A stretch of 64,000 bases of DNA from assembly GCA_015075725.1 (NCBI GenBank), contig JABTTV010000001.1:3525223-3589222 (forward strand), given 5' to 3'. The translations under genes were made by a program, and so were the position numbers. The stretch comes from Anaerolineales bacterium. GTDB taxonomy: Bacteria > Chloroflexota > Anaerolineae > Anaerolineales > Villigracilaceae. Positions 14,464 to 23,160 of the stretch are shown here, piece by piece. How positions within the stretch are numbered: the stretch's first letter is position 1; each line of letters opens with the position of its first letter. The notes under the pieces were generated by a model that was given only the letters and a program-made list of their open reading frames with translations, had not been told where the DNA came from and did not search any database.

Positions 14464-15618
14464 ATGATTCTCGACGCGGGTCCGGTCCATTGGGCGAATA
14501 TCTATTATTCCTATCTGCTCATCCTGATCGCATTCCTGATCCTTGTCGTAACCTTCCGTCGTTCGAAGGGAGTGTATCAACGGCAGGCGGCGATGATCCT
14601 GGCGGCCGCTGTAGTGCCCTGGCTTGTACACGTCGGGTTTGTCCTGTCTGGCGGTGGCTTACTGCCCAATGCGGATATGACCCCTTTCATTTTTTCGTTC
14701 ACCGCGTTGTTCATTGCCTTTGCGCTGATCCGTTACCGCCTGCTTGATATTGTGCCGATCGCGCGCAGCGCGTTGATCGAAAGCATGGGTGAAGGCGTGC
14801 TTGTGCTCGATTCGAACGACCGTATTGTGGATGTCAACCCGGCCGCGAGAAGGGAACTGTCACCCGATTTTTCGCTCGGCGATCGGGTGGAATCCGCCTT
14901 TAAACACATGCCGGATCTCGTCGAAAAATTTTCCAAAACCGCTCAAGCCCGTACGGAGATTACCGTCGGAGAAATCACGCTTGATTTAAGCATTTCCACC
15001 CTTCTGGATGCGAAAGGACGGCCCATGGGCAGGCTGGTCGTCTGGCGCGATATCACCGCGCTTAAGCAGACCCGCGATAAACTCGAAAAACTTGCCATTA
15101 CGGACGAACTGACTTTAACTTATAACCGGCGTCATTTCATGGAATTGGCGGAGAGCCAGATCGGCTTCGCACGACGGTACGGGACCCCGCTCGCCTTCGC
15201 AATGATCGACCTCGACTACTTCAAAGAAATCAATGACAGCTACGGCCACCAGGCGGGGGACAGGGCGCTGGCAGGGCTTGCCGCAATCCTTCGAGGGAAC
15301 ATCCGCGATTTCGACATCATCGGGAGGTTGGGCGGCGAGGAGTTCGCGATCCTCATGCCAAAAACGGACGAACAGGCGGCGCTGCAGGCAGTCGAACGAT
15401 TGCGCGCCGTCGTGGCAGAAAGCCCGTTCGGGTTGGGGACAGACTCCATAAAGATCACATTCAGCCTGGGTTTGACCGAATTCATGGGCGGACGGGATTC
15501 ACTTGAATCCATGCTGCGCCGCGCAGACCATGCCTTGTATGAGGCCAAGAGAACCGGCAGGGATCAGATCGTGGTCTGGAGTACAGATACGGAAGAGAGG
15601 TTTACACCCCCGGCTTGA
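14464..15618 (+). CDS. C-terminal part of a frameshifted 7TM-PAS-GGDEF diguanylate cyclase
   Basis: 384 residues from the first in-frame ATG. Residues ~10-95 hold three more membrane segments, then a PAS domain (~105-195; LIESMGEGVLVLDSNDRIVD, LVVWRDITALKQ) and a GGDEF domain (~205-375). The GGDEF active site is intact (RLGGEEFAIL), with ELTLTYNRRHF and FAMIDLDYFKEINDSYGHQA, so the catalytic part should make c-di-GMP if expressed. Translation from this ATG alone would give a protein lacking four membrane segments. No ribosome binding site precedes it, which supports the frameshift reading. Confidence 0.8.
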   Translation: MILDAGPVHWANIYYSYLLILIAFLILVVTFRRSKGVYQRQAAMILAAAVVPWLVHVGFVLSGGGLLPNADMTPFIFSFTALFIAFALIRYRLLDIVPIARSALIESMGEGVLVLDSNDRIVDVNPAARRELSPDFSLGDRVESAFKHMPDLVEKFSKTAQARTEITVGEITLDLSISTLLDAKGRPMGRLVVWRDITALKQTRDKLEKLAITDELTLTYNRRHFMELAESQIGFARRYGTPLAFAMIDLDYFKEINDSYGHQAGDRALAGLAAILRGNIRDFDIIGRLGGEEFAILMPKTDEQAALQAVERLRAVVAESPFGLGTDSIKITFSLGLTEFMGGRDSLESMLRRADHALYEAKRTGRDQIVVWSTDTEERFTPPA

Positions 15619-15626
15619 GGACTTCC

Positions 15627-15655
15627 TTGCCCAAACTCCCCGGCTTGTGTATAAT
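15627..15655 (+). promoter_or_regulatory. Promoter of the T-box/ileS transcript
   Basis: TTGCCC (15627-15632), 17-bp spacer, TATAAT (15650-15655). Transcription would begin near 15,662, a few bases before the first T-box element. Confidence 0.75.
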
Positions 15656-15671
15656 CCCGGCATCCAAAAGC

Positions 15672-15953
15672 ATTGATGGGAACGAGTAGACCGTTCAAAA
15701 CGAACAGCGAGTCCGTGAAATGGTGTGAGGCGGATACGACCTGACGGTTGAAAATCCTCCCGGAGCTGTGAGCAGAAATCAGTGACCAATAAACAGTGAT
15801 CAGTCGCTGAAAGTAAGTGAGCCGAATTTGTCCCTCGTTATCGGAACAGGGCGATGGTTGTCGTCCATTGAGTGTCACGCCAAGTGCGTGAAACCAGAGT
15901 GGTACCGCGTGAGCCTTGCTCTCGTCTCTGTGTGAGATGAGAGTTTTTCTTTT
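15672..15953 (+). promoter_or_regulatory. T-box leader, isoleucine specifier, with transcription terminator
   Basis: The leader shows the T-box landmarks in order: GGGAACGAGTAGA near 15676, CAGCGAGTCCGTG, a Stem I part with AATGGTGTGAGGC, and GAAAATCCTCCCGGAGC. By alignment with known leaders the specifier codon is ATC (Ile) at 15754-15756. The T-box sequence AGAGTGGTACCGCG lies at 15896-15909. A terminator follows: CTCTCGTCTC (15919-15928) pairs with GAGATGAGAG (15934-15943), then TTTTTCTTTT. Uncharged tRNA-Ile would pair with specifier and T-box, favour the antiterminator, and turn on ileS. The specifier fits the enzyme encoded downstream. Confidence 0.92.
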
Positions 15954-16036
15954 AATTCGGGTTGGAAGGTTGCAAGTTGCAGGTTGAAAGTGTGAACCTG
16001 TAATCTTCAACCTTTGACCTTCAACCAGGAGTGAGA

Positions 16037-19000
16037 ATGTTCAAAGCAGTCAATCCAAAACTCGATGTGCCTGCGATGGAGGACAACGTCCTCAAAATGT
16101 GGAAAAAGCAGGGAATTTTCAAAAAGACCGTCGAGCAGCGGCAGGGCAGACCCGAGTATGTTTTCTATGAAGGACCGCCCACCGCCAATGGACGCCCCGG
16201 CGTGCATCACGTCCTTGCGCGGGCGTTCAAGGATATGTTCCCGCGCTACAAGATCATGCGCGGATATCACGTCTCACGCCGCGGCGGCTGGGATACGCAT
16301 GGCCTGCCGGTCGAAATCGAAGTGGAGAAACAACTCGGTTTCACCAACAAACAACAGATCGAAGAATACGGCATCGATAAGTTCAACGAGCTTTGCAAGA
16401 AATCGGTCTTTACCTACATCCAGGAATGGGAAAAACTCACCGAACGCATCGCCTTCTGGGTGGATCTGGACAGCGCCTATGTGACCTACACCAACGACTA
16501 CATCGAGTCGGTCTGGTGGATTTTGAAGAACTTCTGGGAGAAGGATCTGCTCTTCAAGGGCTACAAGATCGTGCCGTATTGCCCTCGCTGCGGCACGCCT
16601 CTCTCGGACCATGAGGTGGCGCTTGGCTACGATGAAGCGACCGATCCCTCGGTCTTCGTGCGCTTCCCGCTCGTGGATAAGCCGGATACCTCCATGCTGG
16701 TGTGGACGACGACGCCGTGGACTCTTCCCGCCAATGTGGCTGTTGCCGCGCATCCCGAAGTGGACTATGTGACTGTCGAAAGAGCGCACAACGGCTCGAC
16801 GGAAAAACTGATCCTTGCCAAATCGCTTTTGGAGAAGGTCTTCCGCGGCGAGGAAGTGAAAATCATCGATACCTTCAAAGGGAAAAAGTTGAAAGGCGTG
16901 AAGTACAAACCGCTCTTTACCTTCGTACCGCTCGATAAGCCTGCTCACTTTGTTGTGATGGGCGATTTTGTTACCACCGAGGACGGCACGGGTTTGGTTC
17001 ATCAGGCTCCAGCCTTCGGCGCGGAAGATATGGAGATGGCGAAGCAATACGATCTACCCGTCCTGCTCACCGTTCAACCGGACGGGTCATTCATCCCCGA
17101 AGTCACCCCCTGGCGCGGAGTCTTCGTCAAGGATGCCGACCCGCAGATCATCAAAGACCTCGAAGCGCGCGGGTTGATGTTCCGCTCGGAGAGCTACACA
17201 CATACTTATCCGTTCTGCTGGCGGTGCAGCACGCCGCTGCTCTATTACGCGCGCGAGTCGTGGTACATCCGCACCAGCGCAAGGAAAGACCAACTCGTTA
17301 ACTTGAACAAGACCATTCACTGGGTCCCCGACCACATCCGTAACGGACGTTTCGGCAACTGGCTGGAAAACAACATCGACTGGTCGCTCTCGCGCGAGCG
17401 TTATTGGGGCACGCCGCTTCCGGTCTGGGAATGTGACGGTTGCCATCACCGGGAATGTGTCGGCTCTGTAAAGGAACTTTCTGAAAAGACTGGAAAGGAC
17501 CTGACCGAACTTGACCTGCACCGCCCACACGTGGACAACGTTCATTGGAAGTGTGTCAAGTGCGGGGGCGGAATGAGCCGCGTCAAGGACTTGATCGATG
17601 TCTGGTTTGATTCGGGCGCGATGCCGTATGCCCAGTGGCATTATCCGTTCGAGAATCGGGAAAAGTTCGAGGCGCAATATCCGGCCGATTACATCTGCGA
17701 GGCGGTCGATCAAACGCGCGGCTGGTTCTATTCGCTGCATGCCATCTCGACTTTGCTCAACGACAAAGTCTCGTTCAAAAACGTGATCTGCCTCGGTCAT
17801 ATTCAAGACGCCGAAGGACGCAAGATGTCGAAGTCGCTGGGCAACATCGTCGAACCCTGGGATGTGATCAACCTGCACGGCGCGGATGCGCTGCGCTGGT
17901 ATCTCTTCACCGCCACGCCGCCGGGACAGGAGCGCCGCTTCTCCTCCGATTTGGTCGGGGACGTGATCCGCAGCTTTACGCTTACGCTGTGGAATGTGTA
18001 TTCGTTCTTCGTGACCTATGCCAACCTCGACAAGCCGCAGGGACTCAAAGTCCTCGCGCCGACGAACGAACTCGACCGCTGGCTGCTCTCCGAGTTGAAT
18101 GTGCTGGTCCGCGATGTGACCAACGCCTACGACGATTACGACGTGACGAATGCCACGCGCCCTGTCGAAAAATTCGTCGAGACGCTCTCGACCTGGTATG
18201 TGCGACGGTCACGCCGACGCTTCTGGAAAAATGAGTCCAATGCAGACAAGCAGTCCGCCTATTCAACTCTTTATACGGCGCTTGTAACAGTTGCCAAACT
18301 TGTCGCGCCTGCCATGCCTTTCATCGCTGAGGAGTTGTATCAAAACCTCGTCCGCTCAGTGGATGAGACCGCGCCTGAATCGGTGCATCTCGCGGAGTGG
18401 CCCGTTGTGATGGAGGAGTTCATCGACGAGTCTCTCAACCGCGAAATGGAACTGGTTATGAAACTTGTTTCGCTTGGTCACTCGGCGCGGCAGAAGGCGA
18501 ACCGCAAAGTCCGTCAGCCATTGGCGGAAGCTGCTTTCTCAGTAAGTAATATCACCGAGCGAGGTGCTTTACTCAAGAATGCTGAAGTGATTCAAGATGA
18601 GTTAAACGTCAAAGAAGTACGACTATTAAATGCTTCCACCGAAGCCGTGTCTCACTCTGTAAAACCCCTACCTAAACAGCTTGGACAGAAATATGGAAAC
18701 AAGTTCCCTGCCATCCAAAAGGCGATACTTGCGATGGATTCTGAGGTAGTTGCGCGCACTTTGCTTGGCGGCGATCAGGTTGTTGTCAATGCTGGAGGCG
18801 AAGTATTCCAAATCATCTCTGAAGAAGTGGAAGTGAAGGCGCTTGCAAAGGAAGGTTTTGCTGTGGCAGAAGATGGCGCGTACGTTGCCGCGCTCGTTAC
18901 CACATTGACGCCCGAACTAGTTGCTGAGGGCTTGGCACGTGAATTCGTTCGCCGAGTGCAGGACCTGCGCAAGACCGCAAACCTCGATGTCGCCGACCGC

Positions 19001-19180
19001 ATCGAATTGTTCGTGGAAGCCAGTGCAGGTTTGAGGTCCGCGGTGGAGGCTCATAAAGATTACATCACCGCAGAGACACTCTGTACGAAGTTATCCTTTT
19101 CTGCGCCGCCTGCCGGTACGTCTGTTGTTGATGATGAGTTTGAGGGCGAAAAGGTGACAATCGGCCTGCAAAAAGCCTGA
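16037..19180 (+). CDS. ileS: Isoleucyl-tRNA synthetase
   Basis: 1047 residues from the ATG at 16037, which has AGGAG 5-6 nt upstream; a GTG two codons earlier overlaps that site. It is a class I synthetase charging tRNA-Ile. The HIGH-like motif appears as GPPTANGRPGVHHVLAR, and the KMSKS motif as EGRKMSKSLGNIVEPWD. The editing (CP1) domain has TTTPWTLPANVAVA and HQAPAFGAEDM. The length, the two zinc-type Cys groups near the middle (CDGCHHREC) and the long C-terminal region fit the IleS2-like (eukaryote/archaea-like) type rather than the shorter IleS1; that type tends to be less sensitive to mupirocin, though I only infer this. It is controlled by the T-box upstream and followed by a terminator. 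Confidence 0.95.
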   Translation: MFKAVNPKLDVPAMEDNVLKMWKKQGIFKKTVEQRQGRPEYVFYEGPPTANGRPGVHHVLARAFKDMFPRYKIMRGYHVSRRGGWDTHGLPVEIEVEKQLGFTNKQQIEEYGIDKFNELCKKSVFTYIQEWEKLTERIAFWVDLDSAYVTYTNDYIESVWWILKNFWEKDLLFKGYKIVPYCPRCGTPLSDHEVALGYDEATDPSVFVRFPLVDKPDTSMLVWTTTPWTLPANVAVAAHPEVDYVTVERAHNGSTEKLILAKSLLEKVFRGEEVKIIDTFKGKKLKGVKYKPLFTFVPLDKPAHFVVMGDFVTTEDGTGLVHQAPAFGAEDMEMAKQYDLPVLLTVQPDGSFIPEVTPWRGVFVKDADPQIIKDLEARGLMFRSESYTHTYPFCWRCSTPLLYYARESWYIRTSARKDQLVNLNKTIHWVPDHIRNGRFGNWLENNIDWSLSRERYWGTPLPVWECDGCHHRECVGSVKELSEKTGKDLTELDLHRPHVDNVHWKCVKCGGGMSRVKDLIDVWFDSGAMPYAQWHYPFENREKFEAQYPADYICEAVDQTRGWFYSLHAISTLLNDKVSFKNVICLGHIQDAEGRKMSKSLGNIVEPWDVINLHGADALRWYLFTATPPGQERRFSSDLVGDVIRSFTLTLWNVYSFFVTYANLDKPQGLKVLAPTNELDRWLLSELNVLVRDVTNAYDDYDVTNATRPVEKFVETLSTWYVRRSRRRFWKNESNADKQSAYSTLYTALVTVAKLVAPAMPFIAEELYQNLVRSVDETAPESVHLAEWPVVMEEFIDESLNREMELVMKLVSLGHSARQKANRKVRQPLAEAAFSVSNITERGALLKNAEVIQDELNVKEVRLLNASTEAVSHSVKPLPKQLGQKYGNKFPAIQKAILAMDSEVVARTLLGGDQVVVNAGGEVFQIISEEVEVKALAKEGFAVAEDGAYVAALVTTLTPELVAEGLAREFVRRVQDLRKTANLDVADRIELFVEASAGLRSAVEAHKDYITAETLCTKLSFSAPPAGTSVVDDEFEGEKVTIGLQKA

Positions 19181-19190
19181 CAGTTTTGAA

Positions 19191-19220
19191 AAAGGACGAC
19201 TCAGACGAGTCGTCCTTTTT
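19191..19220 (+). terminator. Rho-independent terminator of ileS
   Basis: AAAGGACGACTC pairs with GAGTCGTCCTTT around loop AGAC, followed by T-rich sequence. Confidence 0.9.
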
Positions 19221-19274
19221 GTTTCCTTTTATAATAATCGGTGTTATAGACTGAAAGTTTCCAAAGGAATGACC

Positions 19275-20012
19275 ATGAACAGCTCTGCACGAATTGAATC
19301 CAAGCCAAATTTCCTCCGAGTCGCTGCCGCGTACGGTGTGCATCTCTTTACCGCCACCGGCGCCATTTGGGGCTTGCTCGGCATTTTTGCCGTCTTCGAG
19401 GGGAATTACAAAATGATGATCGTTTGGATGATCGTCGCCATGCTGGTGGACGGCTTCGACGGCGTGTTGGCGCGTTGGGTGGATGTGAAAAAATACGCCA
19501 GCGGGATAGACGGCGCATTACTCGATAATATCCTCGATTATCTTAATTACGTCCTTGTCCCCGCCATCTTTATGATCCATACCGACCTTTTGCCTGAATC
19601 AGTCAAATGGCTTACGGCTTGTCTCATCCTGCTCACGTCTGCGTATCAATTCACCCAGTCCGACGCCAAGACCGAGGACCATCACTTCAAGGGTTTCCCT
19701 TCCTATTGGAATGTCGCAGCGCTTTACATGCTTCTAATGAACCTGCCGCCCTGGATCAATTTCGGTTTCCTGATGCTCTTCAACGTCATGGTCTTTATAC
19801 CTGTCAAATATATTTATCCCAGCCGTAACACCACCCTTCGCGTTCTTACGCTCGTTCTTACTTATCTGTATGGCGCGATCGGCATTTGGGGTCTTCTACA
19901 ATATCCAAACCAGCCCGGCTGGGTGGCGTGGGCGTCGCTCATTTACGTCGGATATTATCTTGTGTTAAGCCTGATCCCCAAAAACAAGAACACGACCGCC
20001 CATGCAAATTGA
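19275..20012 (+). CDS. CDP-alcohol phosphatidyltransferase family protein, phosphatidylcholine synthase-like
   Basis: 245 residues from the second of two nearby ATGs (19269 and 19275); AAAGGA directly abuts the first and stands 6 nt from the second. About seven membrane segments. The CDP-alcohol signature is DGFDGVLARWVDV, followed by SGIDGALLDNILDYLNYVLV, i.e. DG..AR then G...D...D, which holds the metal ions and the CDP-diacylglycerol. The overall pattern (AYGVHLFTATGAIWGLLGI at the start) is closest to bacterial phosphatidylcholine synthase (Pcs), which joins CDP-diacylglycerol and choline, but the alcohol cannot be fixed from sequence. It overlaps the GNAT gene by 11 bp. Confidence 0.8.
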   Translation: MNSSARIESKPNFLRVAAAYGVHLFTATGAIWGLLGIFAVFEGNYKMMIVWMIVAMLVDGFDGVLARWVDVKKYASGIDGALLDNILDYLNYVLVPAIFMIHTDLLPESVKWLTACLILLTSAYQFTQSDAKTEDHHFKGFPSYWNVAALYMLLMNLPPWINFGFLMLFNVMVFIPVKYIYPSRNTTLRVLTLVLTYLYGAIGIWGLLQYPNQPGWVAWASLIYVGYYLVLSLIPKNKNTTAHAN

Positions 20013-20430
20013 AATTGCAACACGGGCGGATGATGAGCTTTATCAGGCATTTCAACGCCTTGTCCCTCAAATGACCAATAATAATCCGCCTCCTTCCCTT
20101 GGCGAATTGCATGCCCTCCTGCTAGATGCCGACTCCACTCTTCTGCTTGCCCGCGCTGACGATGGCGTGATCATCGGCGCGTTGACTCTCATCGTGTATC
20201 GCGTCCCGACGGGAGTCCGCTCTATCATCGAAGATGTCATTGTGGATGAATCCGCCCGCGGACAGGGAGTGGGAGCGGCGTTAATGCAGCGCGCGATCGA
20301 AATGGCGAAGGAGAAGAGCGCGAAGAACATCTCGCTAACCTCGAATCCGATGCGGGCGGCGGCAAATCGTTTGTATTTGAAGATGGGATTTCATAGACGC
20401 AATACGAACGCCTACCAGATGAAACTATAA
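20002..20430 (+). CDS. GNAT family N-acetyltransferase
   Basis: 142 residues. The acetyl-CoA-binding motif A is IIEDVIVDESARGQGVGAAL (about residues 73-92, with RGQGVG), followed by SNPMRAAANRLYLKMGFHRR, the usual C-terminal motif B. The substrate is not predictable. The start lies inside the end of the CDP-alcohol transferase gene, so both are in one operon. Confidence 0.88.
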   Translation: MQIEIATRADDELYQAFQRLVPQMTNNNPPPSLGELHALLLDADSTLLLARADDGVIIGALTLIVYRVPTGVRSIIEDVIVDESARGQGVGAALMQRAIEMAKEKSAKNISLTSNPMRAAANRLYLKMGFHRRNTNAYQMKL

Positions 20431-20464
20431 AAAGACCGCCGAAGGTTTCAAACCTTCGGCGGTC
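20428..20464 (-). terminator. Convergent terminator
   Basis: GACCGCCGAAGG (20434-20445) pairs with CCTTCGGCGGTC (20453-20464). On the minus strand it is followed by TTTTT, so it ends the GN-rich protein gene. It may also serve the plus-strand acetyltransferase gene, though no T-run follows on that side. Confidence 0.85.
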
Positions 20465-20478
20465 TCATTCAGTCTGGT

Positions 20479-21384
20479 TCAGGGTTTGCCATTCCCTTTT
20501 CCCTTGCCGTTCCCGCCTTCATCGTCACTGCCATTGTTCCCTTTGCCTTTCCCATTACCGTTTCCATTGCCATTGCCGTTTCCACTCCCGTTGCCGTTCC
20601 CATTTCCACCGACGTTTCCGTTGCCTTGACCGTTATTGCTGGCGTTGTTTCCAATACCATTACCGTTGCCATTCCCATTTTGGGTGCCGGCCGTACCTTC
20701 CACCGTGGTGGTTGATGTCGGATTCGTAGTGGGAGCATCCGCCTTGCCGGACATTACACTGCCCAAATTTTCACCTTTCTTCAATCCCTTTACAATATCA
20801 CCCCAGTTATCAGGTGTCGAACCATCGGCGAGGGTAATGTTGCTGTAATCGCCGGTCTTCTTGGCTTCCAGCAGCGCATTGAAAGTCTCGGTGTCGCCGC
20901 CGATCTGGTTGGTCATCCACAGCGCCTGCGCGATCACGCCGAAGCCAACTCCGTCGCTATGAACCGTCATCACTGTGTCATAGTCCACGCCGAGCAGGTC
21001 ACTGAAAAACTCGGACAGCGCGCCTCCGACTGGATGTTGATCTTCATCTTCACCTTCCTCGCCTGGTGTCTCAGGAAGGACGTCGGTCGGTTCGATGGTC
21101 ACTTCTGTGCCGTACGCAGTTTCGCTCACGACCGGCGCTCCAGTGGAAGTGTTAATCAACCCGTGGGCTTCCGCGGTCTCGAGAGTCATATTCACGGTTT
21201 GGGTCGAGCCGTCTGCATTTTCAAGCGTGACGATCGCGAAGGTCTCACCCGTATCGGGGTCTGTATCGAATTCGACCAGTTGAACCGTACCAGTGATCGG
21301 TGTTATTTCCTGGGCTAAGGCGCTCCCGGTCGAAAACGCAAGCAGCGCAGCCAGAAGAGCGATGCCGGTAAATATTCGTTTCAT
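20479..21384 (-). CDS. Secreted protein with Gly-Asn-rich C-terminal repeats
   Basis: 301 residues. A signal peptide is clear (MKRIFTGIALLAALLAFSTG, cleavage likely after ALA near residue 24). Residues ~25-215 hold a small beta-rich part (ITGTVQLVEFDTDPDTGETF), an acidic stretch and a helical region with GVGFGVIAQALWMTNQIGG. From ~225 on it is Thr-rich, then almost only Gly and Asn, with some Lys (GNGNGNGIGN, GKGKGN). No catalytic motif is seen. The tail looks like a flexible, cell-wall or surface-exposed spacer; its repeats make length variation likely. A terminator follows. Confidence 0.75.
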   Translation of the reverse strand: MKRIFTGIALLAALLAFSTGSALAQEITPITGTVQLVEFDTDPDTGETFAIVTLENADGSTQTVNMTLETAEAHGLINTSTGAPVVSETAYGTEVTIEPTDVLPETPGEEGEDEDQHPVGGALSEFFSDLLGVDYDTVMTVHSDGVGFGVIAQALWMTNQIGGDTETFNALLEAKKTGDYSNITLADGSTPDNWGDIVKGLKKGENLGSVMSGKADAPTTNPTSTTTVEGTAGTQNGNGNGNGIGNNASNNGQGNGNVGGNGNGNGSGNGNGNGNGNGKGKGNNGSDDEGGNGKGKGNGKP

Positions 21385-21481
21385 ATTATCTCCTTACATA
21401 TCACTCACTTGTTGAGCTTATTCTATACGACTCCCCGCCAAAACGCATTTACAACTCTGAAAGTGGGATAGGAAATCGGTA

Positions 21482-22159
21482 CTATTGACCGCTGGCTCGC
21501 AGATATTTGTATCCGGCTTTGCTCATGTCGCTGTATTCTCCGCGGTATTCAGCAGGCATCAATTCAGCGATCTTATACATCATTTCGTCCACAACCCGCT
21601 GGCGGACTTCGGCGGTAATTTTGTCCTCCACATGCACCTTGAACGGCTCTCCCACGCGAAGATGAAAATCGGTGCGCTTGAACCGTTTTAGATTCTTCAA
21701 ATAATTTTCCCCGCCCCAATGCACGATGGGCAGGACAGTCACGCCGGAACGAACCGCGAGGATGGCGGTTCCCGGCATGGCCCGCCTCAGAATTCCGGTC
21801 TTATTGCGGGTTCCTTCCGGCGCAATCCCAAAGATATAACCATCTTGAAGGTTGCGCAGCGCGCTTTTAAGGGCGGTCATATCCGCCTCGCCGCGATGGA
21901 TCGGGATGATGTCCCAAGCCCAGAAAACCCACCGCAGTAGCGGATTTTTAAAAGCCTCCGCTTTTCCCCACCCGCCAATCTTGCGCGGCTGTAAGACGGT
22001 GGCAAGCACAGGCACTTCAACCTGGCCGGTGTGGTTGGAGATGACGATTAGCGGTCCCTGCATGGGGACCTTCTCCAAACCTGATATGTCGAGCCGCATC
22101 GTCAGACGGAAGTAAACCCGCAGTAAAGATGTGATGAACAAAAGAGAGAATTTTTTCAT
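21482..22159 (-). CDS. 1-acyl-glycerol-3-phosphate acyltransferase-like protein (PlsC family)
   Basis: 225 residues from the ATG at 22159, 7 bp after the stop of the lipid-kinase gene; the frame is open upstream but overlaps that gene. The family motifs are present: VISNHTGQVEVPVL in place of NHxSxxD (His kept, acidic residue as Glu), and APEGTRNKTGILRRAMPG for the FPEGTRS phosphate-binding motif, then TVLPIVHWG. It would transfer an acyl chain to a lysophospholipid at the membrane. Together with the upstream kinase and the nearby CDP-alcohol transferase it suggests a small glycerolipid group. Confidence 0.85.
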   Translation of the reverse strand: MKKFSLLFITSLLRVYFRLTMRLDISGLEKVPMQGPLIVISNHTGQVEVPVLATVLQPRKIGGWGKAEAFKNPLLRWVFWAWDIIPIHRGEADMTALKSALRNLQDGYIFGIAPEGTRNKTGILRRAMPGTAILAVRSGVTVLPIVHWGGENYLKNLKRFKRTDFHLRVGEPFKVHVEDKITAEVRQRVVDEMMYKIAELMPAEYRGEYSDMSKAGYKYLRASGQ

Positions 22160-22166
22160 GAGCGAC

Positions 22167-23087
22167 TCAACCGTGGATGATTTCCAATTCCTGCGGAAGC
22201 AATTCAAGGATCAGTTGTTTTCCGTCAAGGCAGATGAACTCACCATCGGCATGGGCAGGGAAGGTCACGTCCAATGATTTGATCGTGACTTTTCTGGCGC
22301 GTTTCATCTGGATCTCTGGCAATACCTTTTGCGTGCCTTTGATGAAATAGGGGATCATTGCCAGGATGCGTCCCTTCGAGGCGGTTTCGGCGATGCAGAG
22401 GTCGAACCAGCCATCGTCAGCCTGGGATTCAGGCGCCATTTGGAAGCCCCCGCCCATGCGCCGCCCGTTCATGACGGAGATCATCAGAGAACGTTGTTTG
22501 ATTTTTTCCCCGTCGTCCAGAACAATTTCCACCTCGGCGGGATTGTAATAAAGGAAGACGGTCTTGATCACACCGATCAAATACGCCAGCAGTCCGCGCG
22601 TCCAACGCACTTTGACCGCTTCGTTTCCCACCGCCGCGTCGAAACCGACGCCGATGCCGTTTCCAAAATACCGCCCATCGGGAAAATCGCCCCCCTTGAC
22701 CCATCCAAGGTCGATGCGTTTTCGTTTATTTGCCTTCAGAGCGTTCAAGCCATCATCCAGAGTCGTTGGGATGCCCGTACCTCCGGCAAAATCGTTTCCG
22801 GTTCCCACCCCCAGTACAGTGAAAGCAACGCTGTTGTATCCCGCCTTCTTGGCGCGCATAATGCCATTGATGGCTTCGTTCACGGTGCCATCGCCGCTCG
22901 CGCAAACCACCACGTCGTAGCCGTTTCGAGCCGCTTCTTCAGCGAGTTCAGCAGCGTGCCATACGCCGTTCGTTTGGGCGATCGTATAATTAAAGTTGTG
23001 CTCCTTCAAAAAGGATTCGATCCGCGGAATGGATCTCTCCCCAAGCCCGCGCCCAGAGGTTGGATTGACGATGACAAAGTATTTCAT
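22167..23087 (-). CDS. Diacylglycerol kinase / YegS-BmrU-type lipid kinase
   Basis: 306 residues. N-terminal FVIVNPTSGRG, then the nucleotide-binding VVVCASGDGTVNEAINGIM (GDGT motif, residues ~60-78), VLGVGTGNDFAGGTGIP, and FGNGIGVGFDAAV. The C-terminal part has MGGGFQMAPESQADDGWFDL, in line with the DgkB/YegS fold. It would phosphorylate diacylglycerol or a related lipid with ATP on the inner face of the membrane. It is followed after 7 bp by the acyltransferase. Confidence 0.88.
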   Translation of the reverse strand: MKYFVIVNPTSGRGLGERSIPRIESFLKEHNFNYTIAQTNGVWHAAELAEEAARNGYDVVVCASGDGTVNEAINGIMRAKKAGYNSVAFTVLGVGTGNDFAGGTGIPTTLDDGLNALKANKRKRIDLGWVKGGDFPDGRYFGNGIGVGFDAAVGNEAVKVRWTRGLLAYLIGVIKTVFLYYNPAEVEIVLDDGEKIKQRSLMISVMNGRRMGGGFQMAPESQADDGWFDLCIAETASKGRILAMIPYFIKGTQKVLPEIQMKRARKVTIKSLDVTFPAHADGEFICLDGKQLILELLPQELEIIHG

Positions 23088-23160
23088 GCAGACTCCCGAT
23101 TGCCGCGTGGCGGACGTTCTCTACATCCGTTATTCCGATGGTTAAAGCGGGGCGAGTGTA

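Noticed and set aside
20515..20700. Regular short repeats that could suggest a CRISPR array or satellite
   Set aside because: The period is 6 bp and it encodes Gly-Asn pairs in a secreted protein; there are no spacers.
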